The translations under genes and the position numbers were made by a program. The notes under the pieces are model-generated. The model did not search any database, had not been told where the DNA came from, and saw only the letters and a program-made list of their open reading frames with translations. A stretch of DNA of 64,000 bases from Branchiostoma lanceolatum. Taxonomy: Eukaryota > Chordata > Leptocardii > Amphioxiformes > Branchiostomatidae. The stretch lies in assembly GCF_035083965.1 (NCBI RefSeq), contig NC_089725.1:25119925-25183924 (forward strand). Reading direction: 5' to 3'. Positions within the stretch are counted from its first letter, which is position 1. Each line of letters opens with the position of its first letter. Positions 41,262 to 53,383 of the stretch are shown piece after piece.

Positions 41262-44200
41262 TTAATAATGTGAGAATACAGTGACGGTACTGCTTTGATA
41301 GCTTGCTACTACCAGCTGTCCACCCGGTGATACTGCGATGCTGTCAGCTCTGAACATGTCGGAAACGACGCGGCGAACGTACCGCCCGTCTTCTGTAAAC
41401 AGCTCCACCGTCCCGCCTGACCCGGTCGACACGAGAATATTCCCTGAACTGTCCGTACAGACACCTGAGACCTCTCCGGCCTGACCGTCACTGATGTCAC
41501 CAATTTTGTCACCCCCAAAGCTAAAAAGGTAGTGGCCAGTGTTGTCATAGACATACACGCGTGTACCCCCCATGTGGTCGGTAAAGAACAGGTTTCCCTC
41601 CCGTCCCACAGCGACCCGCCCGGGGGACTCCGGGCCCTGCCCCGTCCTAAACTTGCGAACGACCGTGCCATTGCTTACAAAAGAGAAGTCAAACCCTTCC
41701 CTAGTTATAGACAATTACATTTGTATAATTTAGATAAGCAGCTTTTATACCTATTTTGTACACTGTTCTTTTATGTATGTTATTTGCATTTAGCCTTCGG
41801 GCATGAATTTGCAATAAACTTATTAATTAAAATGCAGTAGCTTTACTTCGTCATAATCATCCCAGGACTCTGCCAATGAGGTTGACTCTACTAAAACAAC
41901 AAGACTACGAAGCGTGTCCACCGCCATGCACAACAAAGAACTGCTGTTGAGTGCTTCATAAAGTGTTGCTAGGAGACGTCCCGTTTTCGTATACCGAACA
42001 ATCAACCCTGTCCCCAAGTCATCATTCCCAAGCACCCACAGGTGACCCTCCCCGTCAATTGAAATATCTTCGGGTTCAATCATTCCGGAGTCCTCCCCTG
42101 ATACAATGGTTGGGAACTGGCGGAGGTACGCGCCCGTCATGTTGAAGACTTGAACTCGCCTGTTTAAATAGTCAGCTACAAATATCTCGTTGCTAGGAGA
42201 CACCACAACAGCGCTTGGGTCATCAAACTGGCCCACTTCTTCACCGAACACAATCTTCGATTGTTTGGACTCGTTACTTCCTTTCTCTGAGGATGATTAA
42301 GAGGGAGAAGGGGAAACATTGCTACTTCTGTAGATTACAGAGGACAAAATATTAAGTTTGAGTAAAAAAAACGTACACATTTTGTGTTTTCTATTGCATT
42401 TTGCGTTTAGCAGTACTTTAGCATCTTTGATGGAAATTGTAACATTGTGCACGTCATCAAAATCCATCATCTTGTGTGTATGAACAGGCAGGTGAGAAGT
42501 TCAATTCACGATCCATTCATGATAGAATTTGGAAGATATAACTTAAGAAAGAAAGTGATATCAGAAATAGCAGAGAGTGACATGATTGTGTCCACCTAGC
42601 CAACGTTATGGGTTTTAAACAAGTATCACCTTCAGTGCTGGTCTGCGGAGATGACGTATAGTCCATGTGTTGGGTTACGTCATCTGTGGTTTTACCAATG
42701 AAGGTGGGGTCTGTCCATGTCTGAGTTGGGCAAAGAACGAAATAGTCGTTTTGTAACACATAGGAAGGGATCATGCTAGAATTCACACCTAGAAAATGCG
42801 TGTTTGTTTTAAAAAAAATGTTTATGTTCAATACAACTTAATCGTCATTGAGATTAATAATATTGCTGATGTCGCTGTTTAGTTTTCTGGTGTAGCCGCA
42901 AATGAATAAGACAACTTACCGTTTGCACGGGACTGCCTTGCCTCCCTGACATGAAGGTCGCGATAATAAGAGCTGATAGAACCGTAATTATTGCCGCGGC
43001 CACACCCTTAGTGATGGCACCTGCCAGACACGTTCGAGATACAGCACACCTGTGACCTGTAAAATGAACCACATCGCCGCAGTATGCAAAATGATCTTCA
43101 GTTAAAGGTGCGAACACACACACACACACACAACCAAAAACAATTCCCTCGTCGGAGGTGAATCTCCTTCCTGGAGGGAATTTATAAAGCATTTTATAAA
43201 GTAAGTGTAACAGCGTGGAATTAAGACGTCGACAAAAGTTAGACTTCAAGGTAATGACATACACTAAATAGCAGTTACTCAGGCCACCGGCTATGGTTTT
43301 GCAAAACGTTCAAATTTGCGACCGTTTCCAAAAATCATATCCGGTTGCTTGAGTTACTGCTATTTGGAAGAAACTTAACTTATGTACCCTACCTCCTCCA
43401 GCCCTTGGTTGTACAGCATTTTGGGCGTACATAGGGTTGTGGCGTAATGCGTTCCCACTGTACATGGGGTTTGGGCGCAACGCGTTCCCACTGTACATGG
43501 GGTTGGAAAGTAATCCGTCCGCTTTATCGTCATCAGCCCCTGCAGGCCACATTTAAACAGATGAGAGGTACAAGATGCTTGTCGATTGTCTGTATATTGC
43601 CCCGTTGCCTTTTACGCCTCGATTCCTTAACAATCTGTATCTTTAGGAATTGAGTATGATAAAGGCTTTATATAACCATAAATGTCTTTCCTCAGTAAGC
43701 ATTCCCATTTGGCCTGTTACATTGAGAGAGACAGGTGTAATGGACTAAATAATGATTAAAAGATTTTTTCCGCTCGCGAATATCAAGATACTAATAATTC
43801 CAAACCTCTGAGGATGAAATAATCCGCGAAACAATACCCGATTCCTGTTTTTTTTCACACTAGCTTACATTACAAATGGATAGTAATCATTATCTTGTCA
43901 CTGTGGCAAAGTTAGCTTACCGGAGCTGGTGCCAGCTGCAGGTTGTCCATGGACGCTCTGCGAATGTCCATTCGGTGTTTGGTTCTCATAATGTTCATCC
44001 CGTTCGTCATAGGCAACGGCGTATGGTTGGACGTCTTGTTCACCGTTTGCTTCGCCATCTCGACAATAAGCAGTTGCATATGGACGGATACACTCATTGT
44101 CGGACACGGCTGAGTTTTCTGCTTTAGTCTGATCAAAGCTGTCAGCGTCCTTCGATTGTTTGATGATAGGCACTGGTCGAGTTTCATGCTGTTCGGCAAA

Positions 44201-45037
44201 GGCAATGGCGTACGGTTCGCCGTTTCTTTTGTCATCTCGGTGATAGGCAACTGCATACGGACGGATACACTCATCGTCAGACACAGCTGTCTTTTCCGCT
44301 TTGTTCTGATCACAGCTTTCAGCGTCCTTCGATTCTTTGGTGACAGTATTTGGTCGAGTTTCATCCTGGTTGACGTCTTGTGCTTTGCTGTTTGCATCAT
44401 GGACCTGGACATCTGGCCTGTCCAAAGAGGCATCATCGACATCTCCACCACGTAGGTACGCAGAGGCTGATGCTTCTTTACGAGAGGTGTCCTTCAGCTG
44501 GTATTGCACTACGTAATTGGCGTTACAACCTTTGGTATTGTAGATGTCTTTTGGCGGGGATTCTTCTTTCTCTACAAAGGGATTGTCAACGTAGATTGCC
44601 TTATTCCGTTCAACTTGTGTATTTGGAGTGCACACTGCTGGTAGCGAAGGCCTTTCATCGTAAAGTGTTTGATTCTGTTCAGTTTTGCTGATGTTTATGT
44701 AGGAAGTGCAGGCAGTCGATAATGAGGAACGTTCTTCGCCCTTGTCAGGGCTGCAGCCAAGTCCGTCATCTTTGTTAGAGTATTCAGTCGAAGCGTCGCT
44801 ATGGACGTCCCGCGACCGGTCTTCTGCGTGGCCGGATGAGATATCCTTCTGCTCTCCTGGATTGGTCGGGACCTGGTGCAGCTGGGGTTGCATGTCATGT
44901 TGATCCGCAGGCACTGTTGTAGAGTCAGAAGAGTCACGGATATGAGGCAGGTCTGATTGTGTGTCTTCCATGTTGTTGGGTACTTCATAGCCAGTATCGC
45001 TGGTAGAATCGTCATCTGTCTTGTTCATCGCATCCAT
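41262..45037 (-). CDS. Type II membrane NHL-repeat protein 1, interrupted
   Basis: Minus-strand exons: 43921-45037, 43393-43539, 42920-43056, 42630-42720 and 41262-42286. The first exon encodes a 372-residue acidic, Ser/Thr-rich tail with four PYAxA(Y/F) motifs and a YENQ motif. The second has three NPMY motifs in repeats like NPMYSGNALR. The third has a hydrophobic segment (AAAIITVLSALIIATF) preceded by basic residues, predicting N-in, C-out topology. The fourth is a Thr-rich linker. The fifth encodes NHL propeller blades with N-glycosylation sites. A 156-base insertion (41673-41828) splits the last exon after LLHFN and brings a stop (TAA, 41823-41825), leaving about 651 codons and under half of the propeller. 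Without the insertion the frame closes exactly at 786 codons. The rest of the propeller is still open downstream, so the break looks young. Confidence 0.85.
41673..41828 (+). mobile_element. 156-bp insertion, probable retrotransposon 3' end
   Basis: The two other intact NHL genes read continuously (gtgccattaaaatgc) where this copy has 156 extra bases. The insert ends, on the plus strand, with 'gcatgaatttgcaataaactt' and an AT-rich tail, which looks like the 3' end of a truncated LINE or SINE with a poly(A) signal. Short ATT direct repeats flank it. I cannot name the family. Confidence 0.7.
43113..43133. repeat. Short (CA)n in NHL gene intron
   Basis: About ten CA units lie in the intron between the NPMY and membrane-segment exons. 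The same spot carries about 34 units in the second NHL gene (49232-49301) and about eight in the third (55057-55072). Confidence 0.85.
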
Positions 45038-46320
45038 CAGTAGTCCGGGTCAGACCATACATCTACGCACTAGTAAATCTACAGTGCTTTCTATACGATC
45101 TTGTATCCTTTTGTAATCTTGTCCTTGCGGAAGGAGCCACTGGAAAGATGAAGACCGCACGAAAGACAGTCTGACTGTTTCGACTTTTGTAAAAATCTGC
45201 TATTGACATGTCCATGTTGGCGGAGTGATTAAAATTGGTGACCAGACAATTATTGTGCGGCATTTACAATCGGTTTGTCGTGGTGACGATCACGAAATTC
45301 CTATCAGTCTGGAAATGAAATATATGAAATGCTACAGACGTTATGGCTTACCCGTGACCCACATGATTGTACATTGATCAAAATGGGTCAGCAGACAATC
45401 ATTGTGTGGAATTTACAATATGTTTGTCTTGCTGGCAAAAAACTTCTATCAGTCTGGAAAGAAAATATCTGAAATGCTGCCAGGGCCTACCCTAGACGGT
45501 TCATTGATCAAAATTCACAATCTGGTCGTCCTGCTTGCAAATTAAAATTCCTATTATTCTATCTATCGATGAAATCTTACAACACAGAACGATCATATCA
45601 CACCCGAAAATCAATTAATTTACAAAGGTCCTGTAACTTCTTCATAAGTTTTGGAAAATGGACATGAAATTTGTGTAAATGATTGTATTTGTACACATTA
45701 CCCAAGACCGCAGTGGCGATGTAAAACCCACAATAGGATTACTATGCTGACTGTGGTCTTGATTAAAAGAGATGTGGTGAGATAAGGCATTACAATTCCT
45801 TTTCTGTGTCATTTCAAAAGGGCTGCTGTTTGGTTTGACTTTCAGTGTTGTATTGCATTCCTTATCATGGATTAACACTACTGCTAACAGAAAGGTCTGT
45901 CCTCCATTCGTAAACGTGCTGAAAGAAGATCATTACATCGAATAAGACTTAGTCGAGCTGTTACCTTTGGTGGTGTTTTCTTTAACTGTCAGTGTTTAAC
46001 TTACTATAGGTTAGCCCTACGGCATGCTCAGCATAGAAGTTGAAGCAATACCGGATGGATAGTTGGCAGTGATTAAGGGTGGAAAAAGTACCGTCATGGT
46101 ATTGATCTTATATTTCCTTTTATAGTTGAATGTGTTTTTTGGATGATGCTTGCTCCAGATTCAGCTCCAGATTATACCTACATACGTGCATACAACAAAC
46201 ATTGTCACATACGCTACCAGTTTATTTATGGAACATGAGCTAAATCTTCACATAGCAAGGACATGTCTATGACGATGTCCATGTATACATGCATTGTTGA
46301 CCTGTTAATGTCTATCAAAG
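45038..46320. other. 5' flank of NHL gene 1, repeated across the array
   Basis: This carries two to three imperfect copies of a block of roughly 110-130 bases (45229-45340, 45370-45480, weaker at 45503-45570) with 'gcagacaat.attgtgtgg.atttacaat' and 'tatcagtctggaaa'. The whole flank recurs upstream of NHL gene 2. No gene is seen apart from the orphan esterase exon at its far end. Confidence 0.6.
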
Positions 46321-46454
46321 ACACCCTGATGATGAGTCGGTCCTGCGACCCCGCTGCTTCAGACGCCCGTGCCGACAGCAAAGCTGTATTTTGGCTACTG
46401 CAACTGAGCCTTTATCATCTGGCTGGTGTGTACGTTTTCACTCTGCATGTCTAG
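46321..46454 (+). pseudogene. Orphan copy of esterase C last exon (1)
   Basis: The copy has 134 bases, exactly the length of the esterase C tail exon at 40254-40387, and is still open: DTLMMSRSCDPAASDARADS, a hydrophobic stretch, then TAG. The preceding acceptor has changed from TTACAG to TCAAAG, so splicing is doubtful. No other esterase exon accompanies it. It lies at the edge of the duplicated unit that carries NHL gene 2. Confidence 0.85.
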
Positions 46455-47538
46455 TTCTTTTCAGAAGAAGTAGCATGTACTAGGTACTAGGTAGGTAAGT
46501 AGGTTGCCTGTAGTGCATATTCATCAGTCGTGATTAACCACAGAGGACGCCAAGAGTTTTGCTTTACATTGGACATGGATGGTGAAAAGATATCTCGGGA
46601 GTCACAGAGAAAGAAATGCACAAACACCAAGCGAATTTTCAGTTATCATCTTTGTATTTTCATATATACAGAAGCATTCTTTGTCTCGTCAAAACGAATT
46701 TGTTAAATTCCTTTGAAGCAAAGTTCCCTGGGACTTCGCTCGCACATGGCGCGAAGGAAATAGCCTGTACTGCCTACTCGTCTGTGATGAATAGCGACGG
46801 AAGGATTTTTCTTTGCTTTGGACATACATCGATTTGGAATGTATATCTTCAGAAACATTAAGAAAGAATTGCACAAACACCTAGATTTTTCAAATAGTAA
46901 TTATTGTATTTGTATATACTGAAATATTCTTTGTCTATCGCTAACAAATATGTCAAATTCTTCTTTTACGTAGGAATTCCCGTTGGACTGTATTTACTTT
47001 GATGGCTCTGTGCTTGTCCACATTACGATGTACACATCACTATATATTCCTACGTTCTTTCGAATGTATTTGTATTGACAGCCTAGCTGTTATTTGTTCA
47101 CAGCACAAAACTATACATCAACCATACTGCTCAACCATACGGATGGGTCTACAGACACTAGATGGACAGAAACAATTACTTAAACTGATACATTGTGTGG
47201 ACTGGATATCAGGATCCACTGTAATAAACACATATTAATACATAAGACCAATTAGTATCTTTTCAATTGATAAACGGTGATGCTGTCTGACATTCATAGT
47301 TTATGAACTTATTATCCGTTAATCAAGTTAACATTATTTCCATGTGCCCATTAGGAAAGACGCATTGATGGTAGCTTTGATCCGCCATCCCAGGCTACAG
47401 TTACATGTTCAATATCCACAATCATTTGTCATTTCTTGAACCGAGGGAAATGACGAGAAGGGTCAGTGGGGGGGAGGATGGCTGCTTCTGGAACAAATGT
47501 CACACAGAACTCAGAAACATAAGTGTTAGTTTACTGGA
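46455..47538. other. 3' flank of the NHL gene 2 unit
   Basis: The region is related to 40388-41261 and 52758-53383, with extra sequence. No gene is supported. Confidence 0.45.
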
Positions 47539-49230
47539 TCAATAATGTGAGAATATAGTGACGGTGCTGTTTTCATAACTTGCTACTACCAGCTGCCCAC
47601 CCGGTGCTACTGCGATGCTGTCAGCCCGGAACATACCGGAAACGACGCGGCCAAAATACCGCCCGACTTTTGTAAAGAGGTCCACCGTCCCGCCTAACCC
47701 GTACGCCACGAGAATGTTCCCTGAACTGTCCGTACAGACTCCTGAGACCTCTTCAGCCTGACCGTCGTCGATTTCTGTCTGACCCTCACCAATTTTGTCA
47801 CCTACCAAACTGAAAAGGTAGTGGCCAGTGTTGTTATAGACATACACGCGTGTACCCCCCATGTGGTCGGTAAAGAACAGGTTTCCTTCCCGTCCCACAG
47901 CGACCCGTCCGGGGGACTGCGGGCCCTGCCCCGTCCTAAACTTACGAACGACCGTGCCATTAAAATGCAGTAGCTTTACTTGCCCATACTCAAAGTTCCC
48001 CCATGCATCTTTCCACGACTCCGTTACTACGACAATATCACGAAGTGTGTCCACCGCCATGCCCAACAAAGAACTGTTGGACAATGTTGCCTGAAATGTT
48101 GTTAGAAGACGTCCCACTTTCGTATACCGAACGATAAACCCTGCCCAAGAGTCATCATCCCCAAGCACCCACAGGTGACCCTCCCCGTCAATGGAAACTT
48201 CATTGGGTTCGATCGTCCCGGAGTCGTCCTCTGATACAATGGTTGGGAAATGGCGGAGGTACGCGCCCGTCATGTTGAAGACTTGAACTCGCCTGTTTGA
48301 AAAGTCAGCTACAAATATCTCATTGTCAGGGGACACCACAACAGCGCTTGGGTCGGAAAACTGGCCAACTTCTTCTCCTTCTTTTCCGAAGACAATTTTC
48401 GACTGTTTGGGCTCGCTATTTTCTTTCTCTGAGGAGGATAAAGAAGAAGAAACATTGCTACATCAGCAGATTACTTCAAGACAAAATATTGTGTTTGATT
48501 TAAAAAAAAAAACTTTTACATCATGCATCGTTTTCTGTTACGATTTTTTTACGAATGCTATCGTTAATGAAAATTGCAACATTATGCACGTTATGAATAC
48601 GTATTTGTGTGTATGACCAAGCAATTGAGAATTAGCATTTGGCAACTAAAGATTTAAAAAGAGACAGTGCATGAATCTATCTGGTTAGTTCACTGTTCAG
48701 GGACATTTCAGAGTGAAATGATTGTATCCACCGCCAGCTTAATGGGTATTAAAGAAGTATCACCTTCAGTGCTGGTCTGCGGAGATGACGTGTAGTCCAT
48801 GTGTTGGGTTACGGCATCTGTGGTTTTACCTATGAAGGTGGGGTCTGTCCATGCCTGAGTTGGACAAAGAACGAAAGGGTCGTCCAGAAACACGGGAAGG
48901 GAACATGGTAGAATTCACAGCTAAAAAAACGCGTTTTGGTTTCAAAAAATGTTTATGTCCAATGCTACGTAATCGTCATTGAGAGATGCCTCTGATTTAT
49001 TTATTTAATGTAGCCGGAGGTCAAGACGACAATTTACCGTTTCCATCTGACTGCCTTGCCTCTCTGAAATGAAGATCGCGATAATAAGAGCTGATAGAAC
49101 CGTCAGTATTGCCACGACCACGCCATTAGTGATGACACATGCCAGACACGTTCGAGATACAACACACTTGTGACCTGTAAAATGAACAACATCGCCAAAG
49201 TATACAAAATGATCTTCAGTTATAGGTGCG

Positions 49231-49301
<71 letters not shown>

Positions 49302-51347
49302 CCAAAAACAATACCCTCGTCTGCGGTGAACCTCCTTCCCGGAGGTAATCATTTTATAAAGCAAGTGTAACAACGTGGAAGAACCTCAAGGCGTCGATGA
49401 AGGTTATACATCCAGGGAATGAGACACGCTCATCATCATCATACCTTGTCGCTGTTTCTCTACGCCCGGTCCCGGCAGTGCAGTTTCGTTGGCTTCTGGA
49501 AGGTCCATGTCTGTGCAAGTGGGTGAAAGTCTGCAGCTGTGCATCAGATGTTGTTGGGCTTGGGGGTCTTCACCACAGCTGCAGGATGTACTGTTGGTCT
49601 TCCCCCACCGTATGAGATACGCTAAAGAGCAGTTACTCTAGCAACTGGGTATGGTTTTGGAAAACGTTCAAAGCTGCGACCGTTTCCGAAAATCATCTCC
49701 AGTTTTTTGAGTAACTGCTACTAATATTTGGAAGAATCTTAATCTATAAGAATATAGCATACCTCCACCTGCCCTTGGTTGTACAGCATTTGGGGCGTAC
49801 ATGGGGTTGTGACGTAATGCGTCCCCACTGTACATGGGGTTTGGACGCAGCGCGTTCCCCTGGTTGGGACGTAAGCCGTCCATTTTGCCGCCACCAGCCT
49901 CTGCAGAACACATTTAAACTCTTGTAGCTTCAATTCCTCAACAAGGTGCATCTTTGAGTATGAACTAGTAAAGGCTTTATATAACCATGAATATGTCTTC
50001 CCTCAGTTAGCATTCCTCTGTGGCCTGTTGAGGAGAGCAGGTGATATGGACTAAAAGACAAAATCATTGAAACATTTTTTCCGCTCGCAAATATCCCAAA
50101 CCTGTGAGGATGAAATTATTCACTTTAACAATTCCCGATTCATCATTCAATCTTTCTCCCCACTACATTAGTGGTGGGTATTAATCATCATCTTGTCACT
50201 GTGACAAAGTTTACATACCGGAGCTGGTGCCAGCTGCAGGTTTTCCACGGACGCTCCGGGTATTGTTGACAGAATGTCCAGTCGGTGTTTGGTTCTCATA
50301 ATGTTCATCCTGTTCGTCATAAGCAACGGCGTATGGTTGGACGTCTTGTTCGCCGTTTGCTTCGCCATCTTGGCAATAAGCAGCTGCATATGGACGGATA
50401 CACTCATCGTCTGACACGGCTGAGTTTTCTCCTATGTTCTGATCAGAGCTACCAGCGTCCTTCGATTGCTCGATGACAGGCTCTAGTCGAGTTTCGTCCT
50501 CTTCGTCATAGGCAATGGCGTACGGTTCGCCGTTTCTTTTGCCATCTCGTTGATAAGCAATTGCATACGGACGGATACACTCATCGTCAGACACTGCTGT
50601 GCTTTCTGCGTTGTTCTGATCACAGCTTTCAGCGTCCTTCGATTCTTTGGTGACAGTCTTTGGTCGAGTTTCATCCTGGTTGACGTCTTGTGCTTTGCTG
50701 TCTGCATCATGGACCTGGACATCTGGCCTGTCCACACTGGCAACATCGACGTCTCCACCGCACTGGTAAGCAGTGGCTGATGCTTTTTTACGAGAGGTGT
50801 CCTTCAGATGGTATTGCGCTACGTTATTTGTGTTACAACCTTTGGTATTGTAGATGTCTTTTGGCGGGGATTCTTCTTTCTCTACAAAGGGATTGTCAAC
50901 GTAAATTGCCTTATTCTGTTCAAGTTGTGTATTTGCAGTGCCAACTGCTGGTAGCGAAGGCCTTTCATCGTAAAGCGTTTGATTCTGTTCAGTTTTGCTG
51001 ATGTTTATGTAGGAAGTGCAGACAGTCGGTAGTGAGGAACGTTCTTCGCCCTTGTCAGGGCTGCAGCCAGGTCCGTCATCTTTGTCAGAGTATTCAGTCG
51101 AAGCGTCGCTATGGACGTCCCGCGATGGGTCTTCCGCGTGGCCGGGTGAGATATCCTTCTGCTCTCCTAGATTGGTCGGGACCTGGTGCAGCTGGGGTTG
51201 CATGTCATATCCATCCGCAGGCTCTGTTGTAGAGTCAGAGGAGTCGCGGATATGAGGCAGGTCTGATTGTGTGGCTTCCATGTTGTTGGGTACTTCATAG
51301 CCAGTATCGCTGGTAGAATCGTCATCTGTCTTGTTCATCGCATCCAT
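47539..51347 (-). CDS. Type II membrane NHL-repeat protein 2, intact
   Basis: Minus-strand exons 50219-51347, 49763-49900, 49038-49174, 48764-48854 and 47539-48428 join to 794 codons plus stop. Residues 1-422 are the predicted cytosolic tail, with four PYAxAY motifs (for example IRPYAIAYQRDG and VQPYAVAYDEQD), a YENQ motif of the kind bound by Grb2-type SH2 domains, and two NPMY motifs; a third has become RPNQGN. The membrane segment is about 436-458 (VVVAILTVLSALIIAIF). A Thr-rich linker follows. Residues 499-794 form six NHL blades, with landmarks EIFVADFSNRRVQVFNMTG, GHLWVLGDDD, NLFFTDHMGGTRVYVY and a closing VASYENSTVTIFSHY. N-glycosylation sequons support an outside location. NHL propellers bind proteins or RNA; here a surface protein-binding role is likelier. 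Ligand and partners are unknown. Confidence 0.9.
49232..49301. repeat. Expanded (AC)n microsatellite
   Basis: About 34 AC units lie in the intron before the membrane-segment exon of NHL gene 2. The tract is expanded relative to the same intron of copies 1 and 3. Confidence 0.95.
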
Positions 51348-52623
51348 CAGTAGTCCGAGTCAGACCATATATCTACGAACTAGTAAATCTACAGTGCTTT
51401 CTATACGATCTTGTATCCTTTTGTAAACTTGTCCTTGTGTGAAAGGAGCCACTGGAAAGATGAAGACCGCACGAAAGACAGTCTGACTGTTTCGACTTTT
51501 GTAAAATTCCGCTATTGACATGCCCTGTTGGCGGAGTAATGGGTGAGCAGACAATTATTGTGCGGCATTTACAATCTGTTTGTCGTGGTGACGATCACGA
51601 AATTCCTATCAGTCTGGAAATGAAATATATGAAATGCTACAGACGTTATGGTTTACCCTCGACCCACATGATTGTACATTGATCAAAATGGGTCAGCAGA
51701 CAATCATTGTGTGGAATTTACAATATGTTTGTCTTGCTGGCAAAAAACTTCTATCAGTCTGGAAAGAAAATATCTGAAATTCTGCCAGAGCCTACCCTAG
51801 ACGGTTCATTGATCAAAATTCACAATCTGATCGTCCTGCTTACAAATTAGAATTCCTTTTATTCTATCTATCGATAAAATCTTATAACACAGATTGATCA
51901 TATCACACCCGAAAATCAATTAATTTACAAAGGTCCTGTGACTTCTTCATGAGTTTTGGAAAATGGACATGAAATTCGTTTAAGTGATTGTATTTGTACA
52001 CATTACCCAAGAACGCAGTGATTTGAGGCGATGTAAAACCCACAATAGGATTACTATTCTGAGTGTGGTCTTGATTGATAGAGATGTGGTGAAATAAGGC
52101 ATTACAATTCCATGTCTGTGTCATTTCAAGAGGGTTGGTGTTTGGTTTGACTTTCAGTTTTGTATTGCATTCCTTATTATGGATTAACTGCTAGCAGAAA
52201 GGTCTGTCCTCCATTCGTAAACGTGCAGAAAGAAGGTCATTACATCGAATAAGACTTAGTCGAGCTGATACCATTGGTGGTGTTTTCTTTAACTGTCAGT
52301 GTATTACTTACTATAGGTTAGCCCTACGGCATGCTCAGCATAGAAGTTGAAGCAGTACCGGATGGATAGTTGGCAGTGATTAAGGGTGAAAAAAACACCG
52401 ACATGATATTGATCTTATATTTCCTTTTGTAGTTGAATGTGTTTTTTGGATGATGCTAGCTCCAGATTCAGCTCGGATTATACCTACATACGTGAATACA
52501 AACATTGTCACATACACTACCAGTTTCGTTACGGAACATGAGCTAAATCTTCACATAGCAAGGGCATGTCTATGACGATGTCCATGTATACATGCATTGT
52601 TGACCTGTTAATGTCTATTACAG
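51348..52623. other. 5' flank of NHL gene 2
   Basis: This is a close copy of 45038-46320. The upstream repeat blocks are at about 51535-51645 and 51675-51785. No gene is present before the orphan esterase exon. Confidence 0.6.
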
Positions 52624-52757
52624 ATGCCCTGATGATGCGTCGGTCCTACGACCCCGCTGCTTCAGACGCCCGTACCGACAGCAAAGCTGTATTTTGGCTA
52701 CTGCAGTTGAGCCTTTATAATATGGTTACTGAGTACTTCTTTACTCTGTATGTCTAG
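52624..52757 (+). pseudogene. Orphan copy of esterase C last exon (2)
   Basis: A second exact-length (134-base) open copy of the esterase tail exon, with DALMMRRSYDPAASDARTDS and a hydrophobic stretch ending in TAG. Its acceptor TATTACAG is intact. The cysteine before the tail has become tyrosine. It lies between NHL genes 2 and 3. Confidence 0.85.
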
Positions 52758-53383
52758 TTCTTTTCAAAAGAAGTAGCATGTACTAGGGACTAGGTAGGTA
52801 AGTAGGTTGCCTAGTGCCAAACCTTCATATCAAGCATACTACATAAAATCCGCACATATATGGATAAGTCTTAAGACGCTTCATAGACAGAAACGATTAC
52901 TTTAACTGCTACATTGTGTGGATGGGATATCAAGATTGACCATCATAGACGCACTTTGATATATAACAACCAGTATTTTTTTAAACTGCTTTACAGTTAT
53001 ACATATATTAACAAACAACTTGTCATCATTACTATCAGATTATTTCCATGCACGTGTCCATTGGGAAAGATACATTGACAGTAGCTTTGATGTACATGCA
53101 TGAAATCACAGGCGACAGATACTCCTGTCATCTCTTCATTCGAGGGAAATGGGTCATCTCCAACCAGATCTAACGGCTGCAAATACCATTCACCAACTGG
53201 CAAAAGAAGTCGCAATAAAAACTCCTTTTGCCAGTTGGATACGGTCTTTGCAACCGTTAGATCTGCTTGGAGATTAGGAAATGGGTAAAAACAAGAAGAG
53301 TCAGTTGGAGAAGGATGGCTCCTTCTATATCAGGAGCTAACGTCACGCAGAGCTTACACCAGCAAAAACAAATATTTGGTGAA
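52758..53383. other. 3' flank of NHL gene 3 with a small hairpin
   Basis: No gene is seen. An imperfect inverted repeat at 53158-53208 and 53225-53274 pairs 'ccagatctaacggctgcaaa' with 'tttgcaaccgttagatctg'. The right arm alone occurs at 41065-41120 in the first unit. Confidence 0.6.

Noticed and set aside
43912-44451. 179-codon alternative-frame ORF in the NHL tail exon (MSVSVRMQLL type), also in the other copies
   Set aside because: It overlaps the real tail exon in another frame and is explained by the repeat structure and codon use of that exon; no independent support as an overlapping gene.
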